Notes under the pieces: generated by a model
Seen by the model: only the letters and a program-made list of their open reading frames with translations
Told to the model about the DNA's origin: nothing
Databases searched by the model: none
Made by a program: the position numbers and the translations under genes
From: an uncultured Campylobacter sp.
GTDB lineage: Bacteria; Campylobacterota; Campylobacteria; Campylobacterales; Campylobacteraceae
Direction: 5' to 3'
Assembly: GCA_937965895.1 (NCBI GenBank)
Contig: CALCKS010000087.1
Location: 1-12,109 of the forward strand
DNA: 12,109 nt
Part shown: positions 1-5,974 of the stretch, in pieces
Layout: the number at the start of each line of letters is the position of its first letter
Position numbering within the stretch: position 1 is the stretch's first letter

Positions 1-1103
1 AGCGGATTTTCTTGACAAATTTTAAAAAATCGGTCGATCAAAATTTGCACGCGAGGCGCTATGCTTTGCATGTTCGCGCCGTCGGTAAATATCGAGATAA
101 ACTCGTCCCCGCCTATGCGTACATTCATAGCGTCGTTAAAAATCTCCTTTATCAGCTCCGCGATCGCGACCAGAGCTTTATCGCCAGCCTGATGCCCATG
201 CTCGTCGTTTACCTGCTTGAAGCGGTCTAAATCCATATAAAGTATGCTCATATGCGTGGTTTTTAGCTTGTCTAAAAATGCGTCCAGCTGGTTGCGGTTA
301 GCTAGCCCAGTGAGCTGGTCGTAGTGGGCTAGATGTTCGATATTTTGCAGATACTCGTACTCTTTCGTCACGTCGCGAGCGATGCCTACGGTACCGATGA
401 TCGTCTCTCCGTCAAATATCGGCGTTTTATACGTTTTTAGCTTGCTTAGGTTGCCGTCTGCCTTCATCACCTCTTCGTCCAGCAGGCAGGTTTTGCGCGC
501 GGCGACAACGTCGTCCTCGGTCTGGACGCAGACATAGCCCGTTTGCTCGTATATCTCTTTTGGGATATTCCAGATATAGTAATGATCTTTACCGCGAACG
601 TCGTCTTTTTGCTTATCTACGACCTCGCAAAAGGCGTCGTTTACCTCTAGGTGCAGTCCGTCCATATCCTTAAACCAGATCATATCGGGAGACGAGTTTA
701 TCGTCGTCTGCAACCATGTTTTTTGTAGCCACGCCTCTTTGCGCTCGGCGATCAAATTTAGCGCTTTTTCAAAGTAAAAATCATCTAAATTCGCAGCTTG
801 GGGCCAAATTTCATCTGCGGCCTCTTTTTGCTCGCTCGTTATCTTTGCGGTATCCTTTGCGTAAATCGCCAAAAAGCCGTTTTCGCCGATACGTTTTTTT
901 AGCTCGGTTAAATTTAACCCGCAATCTTCGCTTGCGATGATGAGATATTGATTTTCGTCGGGTATGGGCGAAGGGATGTCGCAGGCGCTTTTTATGAGCT
1001 CAAATTTATGCTCAAAGCGCGGCTTGGGCGGTATTTTGTTATATTGTTCAAATTTATTTTTTACATCTTGGGTTAAACAAATATGCAGTTTGACGCTATA
1101 CAT
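1..1103 (-). CDS. PAS-GGDEF diguanylate cyclase, 3' end outside window
   Basis: A signalling enzyme expected to make cyclic di-GMP from two GTP. The frame is open from an ATG at 1103 (GGGGAG just upstream) to the window edge, giving 367 residues without a stop. Residues 1-125 are an unrecognised soluble N-terminus with no signal peptide or membrane helix, so the sensor should be cytoplasmic. Residues about 130-245 read as a PAS domain (SSPDMIWFKDMDG start, GTVGIARDVT end). The GGDEF domain starts near 250: DQLTGLANR at 262-270, metal-site YMDLDRFKQVND at 289-300 and an intact GGDEF at 331-335. The usual inhibitory RxxD motif upstream of GGDEF is absent (FNDA is there instead), so product inhibition may be lost. 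An EAL domain could still lie in the missing part. It is on the same strand as the dct operon, 134 bases downstream, and may have its own promoter. Confidence 0.9.
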   Translation of the reverse strand, partial: MYSVKLHICLTQDVKNKFEQYNKIPPKPRFEHKFELIKSACDIPSPIPDENQYLIIASEDCGLNLTELKKRIGENGFLAIYAKDTAKITSEQKEAADEIWPQAANLDDFYFEKALNLIAERKEAWLQKTWLQTTINSSPDMIWFKDMDGLHLEVNDAFCEVVDKQKDDVRGKDHYYIWNIPKEIYEQTGYVCVQTEDDVVAARKTCLLDEEVMKADGNLSKLKTYKTPIFDGETIIGTVGIARDVTKEYEYLQNIEHLAHYDQLTGLANRNQLDAFLDKLKTTHMSILYMDLDRFKQVNDEHGHQAGDKALVAIAELIKEIFNDAMNVRIGGDEFISIFTDGANMQSIAPRVQILIDRFFKICQENP

Positions 1104-1128
1104 AATCTCCCCTTTTTTATTTGCAAAA

Positions 1129-1134
1129 ATTATA
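1129..1134 (-). promoter_or_regulatory. Candidate -10 box for the PAS-GGDEF gene
   Basis: On the minus strand this is a perfect TATAAT, 25 bases before the ATG at 1103, in an AT-rich setting. No convincing -35 is visible, which is common for sigma-70 promoters in epsilonproteobacteria. It suggests the cyclase can be transcribed separately from dctPQM. Confidence 0.45.
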
Positions 1135-1191
1135 CGACACTTTGGCTTTATTTGGGCTTTTGAGGCAAATTTAGCATGGCAGGAATTTAAG

Positions 1192-1221
1192 GCGAGCAAA
1201 GCTTTAGCTAAGCCCGCTCGC
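1192..1221 (-). terminator. Hairpin after dctM, possible operon terminator
   Basis: GCGAGC (1192-1197) pairs with GCTCGC (1216-1221), and an inner GCTT/AAGC pair (1201-1204/1210-1213) extends the structure. It begins 16 bases after the dctM stop. There is no clean T tract, so it may be a leaky terminator or an mRNA-end stabiliser between dctM and the cyclase gene. Confidence 0.35.
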
Positions 1222-1237
1222 AAAATTTAAAAGTTGG

Positions 1238-2521
1238 TTAGTTTTTGTACATAAGATTAGGCAACCAAAGCGAAATCTCCGGGATATACGTCACTAAAAT
1301 AAGCCCGATAAATAGCGTCAACGTCCACGGTAAGCATGAGACGATGACGTCTTTTAGATTCATGCCCGTTAGGCCGCTCGCGACGAATAAATTTAACCCG
1401 ACCGGCGGCGTGATCATGCCGATTTCCATATTTACGATTAACAGGATACCAAAGTGCACCGGATCCACGCCTAGCGCGGTTGCGATCGGTAGTAGCAGCG
1501 GCACCATGATCATCACGACCGATGAGGGCTCCATAAACTGTCCCATGATAAAAAGTAGGACGTTTACGATGATTAAAAAGCCTATTTTGCCGATATTTGC
1601 GGCTAGGATGCTGTCTGCTATCGTTTGCGGGATGTTTTCGCTAGTTAGCAGATACGCAAACACGACCGCGTTTGCGATGATAAAAAATATCATAGCCGTC
1701 GTGATGGCAGACTCTAGGCAGATGTCCCACAGGTCTTTAAATTTGATATCTTTATAGACAAACAGCGAAATAATCAGCGCATATATCGCGCTAGCCGCCG
1801 CAGCCTCGGTCGGTGTAAAAATGCCGCCGTAGATACCGCCGATAACGACTACTACGATTAGCAGCGCCCAAAATGCTCTGAAGAATTTTTTTATCCGCTC
1901 GCTCCAAGGCTCGGGCGTAGTAGCTTTAAATCCAAGCCTCTTTGCTCCGATATAAGTCTGCGCTATCATCATACCACCCAGCATCAGTCCAGGCACCACG
2001 CCCGCCATAAATAGCTGCGCGATACTGACCTCGGCCGTCACGCCGTAAACGATCATAACAACCGAAGGCGGGATGAGGATGCCTAGTGAGCCCGCGGTCG
2101 TGATGCCGCCCACGGCGTATTCTTTCGGATAGCCGGCTTCTTTGATAGCGACAAACATGATAGAGCCTATCGCTACGACAGTAGCGGGCGAACTGCCCGA
2201 AACCGCGGCAAATATCACGCACGCAAATATCGCGCTCATCGGCAGGCCGCCCGGCAGATGTCCGACCATGGATTTGGCAAAATCTATAATGCGTCTAGCA
2301 GAGCCGCCCTTGCTCAGTAAATTTCCGGCTAAGATAAACATCGGGATCGCCATAAGGGCAAATTTATTGATACCGTCAAAGATAAGCTGAGGCATCGCCG
2401 CGACGTCAAGATCGGTAAAAAGCAGCATCGTTAAAACCGTACTAGCTCCAAGCGAAACGGCGACTGGAACGCCTATAAGCATGAGACCAAACAGCGAGAT
2501 AAATAAAAATGCGATGGTCAT
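1238..2521 (-). CDS. dctM: TRAP transporter large permease DctM
   Basis: The large membrane subunit of a tripartite ATP-independent periplasmic transporter, which couples cation influx to uptake of substrate handed over by the DctP binding protein. The 427-residue product has the normal family length and consists almost entirely of hydrophobic helices (about a dozen). Family hallmarks are visible: the N-terminal MTIAFLFISLFGLMLIGVPV helix, the LAGNLLSKGG segment, the GSSPATVVAIGS stretch in the first half, and GMITPPVGLN at residues 368-377 in the second. The ATG at 2521 is preceded by AAGGAG. It starts 9 bases after the dctQ stop, so it is the third gene of the dctPQM operon. C4-dicarboxylates are the likely substrate, by analogy with Wolinella and Rhodobacter DctPQM; another organic acid cannot be excluded from this subunit alone. 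Confidence 0.95.
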   Translation of the reverse strand: MTIAFLFISLFGLMLIGVPVAVSLGASTVLTMLLFTDLDVAAMPQLIFDGINKFALMAIPMFILAGNLLSKGGSARRIIDFAKSMVGHLPGGLPMSAIFACVIFAAVSGSSPATVVAIGSIMFVAIKEAGYPKEYAVGGITTAGSLGILIPPSVVMIVYGVTAEVSIAQLFMAGVVPGLMLGGMMIAQTYIGAKRLGFKATTPEPWSERIKKFFRAFWALLIVVVVIGGIYGGIFTPTEAAAASAIYALIISLFVYKDIKFKDLWDICLESAITTAMIFFIIANAVVFAYLLTSENIPQTIADSILAANIGKIGFLIIVNVLLFIMGQFMEPSSVVMIMVPLLLPIATALGVDPVHFGILLIVNMEIGMITPPVGLNLFVASGLTGMNLKDVIVSCLPWTLTLFIGLILVTYIPEISLWLPNLMYKN

Positions 2522-2530
2522 AGGCTCTCC

Positions 2531-3073
2531 TTAGCTTTTCTTGACCGAGTCGTGTATCATCTCGGCTTCGTTATTTACGATGACCTTATCGGCCGGCGTC
2601 ATAGCGATCTGGAAAATTTTCTCTCCGGCGCGGTAGCTAGCTCCTAAAAAAGCGATCGGAAGCACCAGCATAGGTATCCACTGCGGCACGCCTAGATCCA
2701 CGCTCATGAAATCAAGCTCGATCATCACCTGTAGATACTGCACGCTATAAACTACGATAAACATCAAAAATGCCGTCGTTAGTATATTTGCAAAGATGAG
2801 ATAGGCCTTTGCGACGATGGGCGGAAATCTCTCGATCAAAATCGTAACCGAGATATGAATGCCCTTTCTAAAGCCGTATGCTGCGGCAAAAAATGCCGAC
2901 CAGATAAAAAGGTAGTTGGTTAGCTCGCCCGCCCACGACCAGCCCGTGTTAAAGCAGTAGCGCATAACGACGTTAATGAAGGCTAGCAGCGTGCCTGCGG
3001 CGATGCCTAGCACCGCTACGGTTTTGTTTACCGAGGCGATGCCGACATCTAAAATCTCAAAAAATTTACCCAT
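2531..3073 (-). CDS. dctQ: TRAP transporter small permease DctQ
   Basis: The small membrane subunit that pairs with DctM. At 180 residues it is normal for the family, with four hydrophobic helices at roughly residues 17-37, 48-68, 88-110 and 133-150. The typical DctQ signature covers the end of helix 1 and helix 2: an NVVMRY motif, then WSWAGEL, then FRKGIHISV at the following loop. The ATG at 3073 lies six bases after the dctP stop and the 3' end is nine bases before dctM, so translation of the three genes is probably coupled. It ends in a short charged cytoplasmic tail (EAEMIHDSVKKS). Its role within the transporter is known for the family, while the specificity here follows from DctP. Confidence 0.93.
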   Translation of the reverse strand: MGKFFEILDVGIASVNKTVAVLGIAAGTLLAFINVVMRYCFNTGWSWAGELTNYLFIWSAFFAAAYGFRKGIHISVTILIERFPPIVAKAYLIFANILTTAFLMFIVVYSVQYLQVMIELDFMSVDLGVPQWIPMLVLPIAFLGASYRAGEKIFQIAMTPADKVIVNNEAEMIHDSVKKS

Positions 3074-3079
3074 AAAATC

Positions 3080-4078
3080 CTACTTCGTATTTATCGTTTT
3101 TTCTACTAGGTCTTGACCGATTACGTTGTAGAAGTTCGGATAAATCGGCTTCATAGCCTCTGCCCATTTGCCCTTTTGATCGGCATTTAGCTCGATGATC
3201 TCAAGCTTTTTGCTTTCGCCGGCAAATTTTTTAAGTTCGCTTAAAATATGCTCTTCTTCCTTAGCCGTCTCTTCGCGCTCGTAAGCCGTAGCCTCTTTTA
3301 GAGCTTGCGTTACGTGAGCCTTCATATCATCAGGCAAGCCTTTCCAAAATTTCTCGCTCATAACGACTAAATATCCCAAATATCCGTGGCCTGATAGCGT
3401 TAAAGAGCTTTGCGCCTCGTAAAATTTGGAGTTATAGAAATTTGAAAGCGGGTTTTCGGTCGCATCGACTACGCCTTGTTGAAGAGCCGGATAAACCTCT
3501 GAAAACGGCAATACTTGCGGGTTGCCGCCGACTACTTTGATCTGCTCTTCAAGCACTTTTGAGCTTTGGATGCGGAATTTTTGTCCCTTAGCGTCCGCAG
3601 GCTCTACGATAGGCTTTTTGCTTGAGCTAAAGTGCTTAAATCCCGCGTCCCAAAAATCAAGCGCGATGAAGCCTTTTTTAGCGATCATATCTTTTAGAGC
3701 TTGTCCGACTTCGCCGTCTTGAACAGCGTAAAGATGGGCGTTATCTCTAAAGATAAACGGCAGGTCAAATAGCTGAAACTGCGGCACTATCGGCGTAAAT
3801 TTAGAAAAACTAGGCGCAGCCATCTGTACGTTGCCAAGCTTTAGCGCGGCAAAAACCCTATCGTCGTCCATTAGCGACGCAGCAGGATATACCTCGACCT
3901 TGATCGCTCCGCCGCTAAGCTCGCCGACGCGTTTGGCAAAAAAGTCCGCAGCCTTGCCTTTTGGCGTAGAGGCGGCCACGACGTGGGCAAATTTGATCGT
4001 GTATGTTTTACCTGCGGCAAACGCGCTTCCGGCTAGCGCGCAAGAAAGAAGCAGTGCGGAAAGTAACTTAAATTTCAT
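3080..4078 (-). CDS. dctP: TRAP periplasmic C4-dicarboxylate-binding protein DctP
   Basis: The periplasmic receptor of the transporter, expected to bind succinate, fumarate or malate. The 332-residue precursor starts at the ATG at 4078 (AAGGA nearby) and has a clear Sec signal peptide: lysines at 2 and 4, a leucine-rich core, and a likely cut after AFA at residue 21. Mature family motifs follow: YTIKFAHVV, then KFRIQSSK with Arg169 in the position of the arginine that holds the substrate carboxylate, GGNPQVLPFSEVYPALQQG (184-202), VDATENPLSN and KFYEAQSSLTLSGHGYLGY. The GHGYLGY and ENP segments resemble characterised DctP proteins more than sialic-acid SiaP, which supports dicarboxylates. It is first in dctPQM, and dctP is usually the most highly expressed of the three. 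Binding specificity is inferred. Confidence 0.93.
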   Translation of the reverse strand: MKFKLLSALLLSCALAGSAFAAGKTYTIKFAHVVAASTPKGKAADFFAKRVGELSGGAIKVEVYPAASLMDDDRVFAALKLGNVQMAAPSFSKFTPIVPQFQLFDLPFIFRDNAHLYAVQDGEVGQALKDMIAKKGFIALDFWDAGFKHFSSSKKPIVEPADAKGQKFRIQSSKVLEEQIKVVGGNPQVLPFSEVYPALQQGVVDATENPLSNFYNSKFYEAQSSLTLSGHGYLGYLVVMSEKFWKGLPDDMKAHVTQALKEATAYEREETAKEEEHILSELKKFAGESKKLEIIELNADQKGKWAEAMKPIYPNFYNVIGQDLVEKTINTK

Positions 4079-4099
4079 CTGTGATCCTTTTTAAAAGAT

Positions 4100-4126
4100 T
4101 AGCTAATTCAGCTAGGTGCAATTATA
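4100..4126 (-). promoter_or_regulatory. dctP promoter with inverted repeat in the leader
   Basis: On the minus strand a TATAAT box (4126-4121) lies 42 bases before the dctP ATG. Just downstream, in what would be the start of the transcript, is the perfect inverted repeat TAGCT-AATTC-AGCTA (4100-4114). Its placement next to the expected transcription start fits a repressor operator, but no regulator is encoded in the window. The -10 core itself sits in ATTATAAT, which reads similarly on both strands. Confidence 0.45.
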
Positions 4127-4170
4127 ATTCATAAAAAAGCGGCTGCGTTAAAATGTTTCGACTTTTTGCA

Positions 4171-4187
4171 ATAAATTTCAAATTTAT
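4171..4187. repeat. 17-base palindrome in the dctP-sodB spacer
   Basis: ATAAATTTCAAATTTAT is a perfect 8-1-8 palindrome in the divergent intergenic region. It is upstream of the dctP promoter and about 210 bases before the sodB -10 box. It could be a regulator site, but it is built from the AAATTT word that is abundant throughout this chromosome. Confidence 0.6.
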
Positions 4188-4206
4188 GTGTAAATAAGTA
4201 ACAATG

Positions 4207-4233
4207 TCTCAAATTTGACCGTCAAATTTGAGA
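4207..4233. repeat. 12-bp inverted repeat with 3-base centre
   Basis: TCTCAAATTTGA (4207-4218) and TCAAATTTGAGA (4222-4233) are perfect reverse complements separated by CCG. It lies between two divergent genes, where a normal gene-end terminator is not expected. It could terminate a small transcript, bind a dimeric protein, or be a nested form of the common CAAATTT word. Confidence 0.7.
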
Positions 4234-4298
4234 GCACGCCAAAGTAAAATATAACGCTAAAAAGACTAAATGTTACGAAAATACACATTATTTTTATA

Positions 4299-4336
4299 AA
4301 ATTTGACCTTTTCGCGCGGCGAGACGAGTCAAATTT
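4299..4336. repeat. AAATTTGAC / GTCAAATTT inverted repeat pair
   Basis: AAATTTGAC at 4299-4307 faces GTCAAATTT at 4328-4336 across a GC-rich 20-base centre that includes CGCGCGGCG. It is the third AAATTT-based inverted repeat in this spacer, 63 bases upstream of the sodB -10 box. No function can be assigned. The rest of the 4079-4434 spacer holds only the two divergent promoters. Confidence 0.5.
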
Positions 4337-4395
4337 GATAAAACGGAAGCATCGGCGGGTTTGTTTGTGCGTTAATAAATTAATTACTTTTTTAT

Positions 4396-4430
4396 TGCTA
4401 TAATACGGATAAATTTTATTACAAAGGAAA
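4396..4430 (+). promoter_or_regulatory. sodB promoter (extended -10) and ribosome binding site
   Basis: TATAAT at 4399-4404 carries the extended -10 dinucleotide TG one base upstream (4396-4397). It is followed 20 bases later by AAAGGAAA (4423-4430), well spaced from the ATG at 4435. The predicted leader is only about 25 bases, leaving no room for a riboswitch. Confidence 0.65.
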
Positions 4431-4434
4431 AATT

Positions 4435-5085
4435 ATGTTTGAACTTAGAAAACTGCCTTTCGATCCGAAAGCAAACGCCGTCGTCAGCGAGGAAACCTGT
4501 AGTTACCACCACGGCAAACACCACCAAACCTATGTCAATAACCTAAATAATTTGATAAAAGGTACGGAGTTTGAGAGTGCTAGCCTCTTTGATATCTTGG
4601 TAAAAAGCTCGGGCGGCGTGTTTAACAACGCGGCTCAGGTCTATAACCACGACTTTTACTGGGATTGCATCGCGAAAAAAAGCCAAATGAGCGATGAGCT
4701 AAAAGCTCGCCTAGAAAAAGATATTCCAAATTTTAAAGAGGAGTTTTTAAAGGCTGCGACTACGCTTTTTGGCTCAGGCTGGGCATGGCTAGTTTACAAT
4801 CCAAAAGAGGACAAACTACAAATCGTACAAACTAGCAACGCGCAAACTCCTGTAACGGACGGCTTGGTGCCGCTTCTAGTCGCGGACGTTTGGGAGCACG
4901 CATACTACGTCGATCACAGAAACGCGCGCCCTGCGTATTTGGAGAAGCTGTTTGAAAATATCAACTGGGATTTTGTCTCAAGCGCTTACGAGTGGGCGTT
5001 AAAAGAGGGGCTAAATTCGGTTAAATTTTACGTTACCGAGCTTCACGGCGACGCGAAGTCTTGCTGCGGTTGCGGCTGCCATTAA
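4435..5085 (+). CDS. sodB: Iron superoxide dismutase with cysteine-rich C-terminus
   Basis: Dismutates superoxide to hydrogen peroxide and oxygen in the cytoplasm (no signal peptide). The 216-residue protein aligns well by eye with bacterial FeSOD. The metal ligands are His25 (in YHHGKHH), His72 (VYNHDFYW), Asp151 and His155 (VADVWEHAYYVDHRNARP). Gln68 in NNAAQVYNH is the residue typical of iron rather than manganese enzymes. The oddity is the tail: after the normal end of the fold (FYVTELHGDAK) the protein finishes with SCCGCGCH, four cysteines and a histidine in the last seven residues (210-216), which looks like a small metal-binding or redox tail. C. jejuni SodB, as I recall it, has a Cys-Gly-rich loop after the second histidine rather than at the end. 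The gene is monocistronic by layout, with its own promoter and a downstream hairpin. Confidence 0.96.
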   Translation: MFELRKLPFDPKANAVVSEETCSYHHGKHHQTYVNNLNNLIKGTEFESASLFDILVKSSGGVFNNAAQVYNHDFYWDCIAKKSQMSDELKARLEKDIPNFKEEFLKAATTLFGSGWAWLVYNPKEDKLQIVQTSNAQTPVTDGLVPLLVADVWEHAYYVDHRNARPAYLEKLFENINWDFVSSAYEWALKEGLNSVKFYVTELHGDAKSCCGCGCH

Positions 5086-5172
5086 TGCGAAAAATTTGCC
5101 GATATCGCGAGTTTTTTAAGAGCGGCGATAAATTTGCGGCGACTTATTTTTATAAACAAGCGTAAGTCCGCG

Positions 5173-5218
5173 AGTAAACTTAGCTTTGAACGAGGACTCC
5201 TTCTTGGCTAAGTTTACT
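5173..5218 (+). terminator. Strong hairpin between sodB and the lipoprotein gene
   Basis: AGTAAACTTAGC (5173-5184) pairs perfectly with GCTAAGTTTACT (5207-5218). The 22-base loop contains a second small stem (AGG/CCT, 5193-5195/5199-5201). The following sequence is T/A-rich (TTATATAAAC). It may be the sodB terminator, although it sits 88 bases past the stop, or part of a small structured RNA. A weaker TATCGC/GCGATA pair lies nearer the stop (5103-5108/5125-5130). Confidence 0.5.
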
Positions 5219-5275
5219 TTATATAAACTATTTTGAAGTAATATTCGAGTCTCATTTCACAAAAAAAGGACGAAA

Positions 5276-5641
5276 ATGAAGAAGTTTTTAGTTTCATCTT
5301 TGGCGGCTTTTGCTGCAGTTGCTATGCTTAGCGGTTGTCACGCGCACAAAAGCGAGAGCGCAAACAAAGCACAAATCACCAAATCAGAAGCTGAAGTGAT
5401 TAAATTTACGGGCGTAAACGACCCGAAATACGTCGTTAGACTAAGCTCTACCGATAAATTTAACACAGCCTTGCTAGAAGACAGCAAAGGTCACAAAATC
5501 AACCTTAAAAACGCAGTCACGGCAAGCGGCGTAAGACTAGCGAACGACGATATCGGTACAGAGATAACGTTTAAACGCGGCGAAGGCATCCTAAACCTTG
5601 AAAAAGGCGGCGAGGATATTTTCTTAAGATACGACGAATAA
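5276..5641 (+). CDS. Small lipoprotein with MliC-like (lysozyme inhibitor) domain
   Basis: The 121-residue protein has a type II signal peptide: MKK, a hydrophobic core and the lipobox LSGC with the lipidated cysteine at residue 21. It should therefore be a membrane-anchored periplasmic lipoprotein. The mature part is a single short beta-rich domain. The stretch TASGVRLANDD (82-92) followed by FKRGEGILNLEKG (99-111) resembles the core of the MliC/PliC family, which inhibits C-type lysozyme: the conserved SG-R pattern and a later Lys-(x)-Gly loop. Ser84 and Lys100 would be the candidate inhibitory residues. The mature protein has no cysteine other than the lipidated one, so the disulfide seen in some homologues is absent. 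The start has AGGA at 5267-5270, and a terminator follows the stop. The family assignment is by eye and moderate; the lipoprotein call is firm. Confidence 0.7.
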   Translation: MKKFLVSSLAAFAAVAMLSGCHAHKSESANKAQITKSEAEVIKFTGVNDPKYVVRLSSTDKFNTALLEDSKGHKINLKNAVTASGVRLANDDIGTEITFKRGEGILNLEKGGEDIFLRYDE

Positions 5642-5647
5642 AAACTT

Positions 5648-5670
5648 TCCCGCCGAATTTTACGGCGGGA
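5648..5670 (+). terminator. Terminator after the lipoprotein gene
   Basis: TCCCGCCG (5648-5655) and CGGCGGGA (5663-5670) form a perfect GC-rich 8-bp stem with loop AATTTTA, seven bases after the stop codon. The following CTTTCT is a weak T tract, but position and stem strength support intrinsic termination. Confidence 0.75.
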
Positions 5671-5682
5671 CTTTCTCCCCTT

Positions 5683-5770
5683 CAAATTTACCAAATTTAA
5701 CTCCCGCAAAATCTCGTCAAATTTGAACTTTCGCTTGTTTTTGAGCTTGCTTTCAAATTTGCTCAAATTT
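5683..5770 (+). repeat. Cluster of five CAAATTT copies
   Basis: CAAATTT occurs at 5683-5689, 5692-5698, 5718-5724, 5754-5760 and 5764-5770, all in the same orientation, in non-coding sequence. TTTGAGC (5740-5746) and GCTCAAA (5761-5767) also form a short inverted repeat within the cluster. The spacing is irregular, so this is not a tandem array. It may be a protein-binding cluster or simple enrichment of a chromosome-wide word. Confidence 0.6.
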
Positions 5771-5860
5771 AATACCTCTTATCAAAAACGGCTTTGTCTT
5801 AAAATTTATTAGCCCTTTATAAAATGCCCAAGTATACGCGATTTAAAAGCGATTTTAAAC

Positions 5861-5879
5861 TTAAAAATGACATTTTTAA
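5861..5879. promoter_or_regulatory. 19-base palindrome upstream of nrdD, possible operator
   Basis: TTAAAAATGACATTTTTAA is a perfect 9-1-9 palindrome centred at 5870, about 60 bases upstream of the candidate nrdD -10 box. The decamer TAAAATGCCC overlaps its right end (5877-5886) and also occurs at 5820-5829. Size and position fit the site of a dimeric regulator (Crp/Fnr-type sites have a comparable span), but the half-site does not match a consensus I know. Confidence 0.45.
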
Positions 5880-5928
5880 AATGCCCGGAGAGCAAATTTT
5901 AGTCACTAAATTTTAAGCCAACTTTGCC

Positions 5929-5934
5929 TATACT
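5929..5934 (+). promoter_or_regulatory. Candidate nrdD -10 box
   Basis: TATACT lies 40 bases before the nrdD ATG at 5975, in AT-rich sequence without a clear -35. It implies a leader of about 35 bases, and it overlaps the beginning of the in-frame upstream extension of nrdD, which argues against translation starting further upstream. Confidence 0.4.
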
Positions 5935-5974
5935 TTCGTCAAATTTATCATCAAAATTTAACGTAAGGAATGAA

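Noticed and set aside
1245..1757. 170-codon open frame on the plus strand
   Set aside because: Lies entirely antisense to dctM, has no recognisable domain, and reflects the composition of a well-supported gene.
5924..5974. In-frame upstream extension of nrdD from a TTG
   Set aside because: No ribosome site, it overlaps the likely -10 box, and the ATP-cone begins at the ATG at 5975, which has AAGGAA in front.
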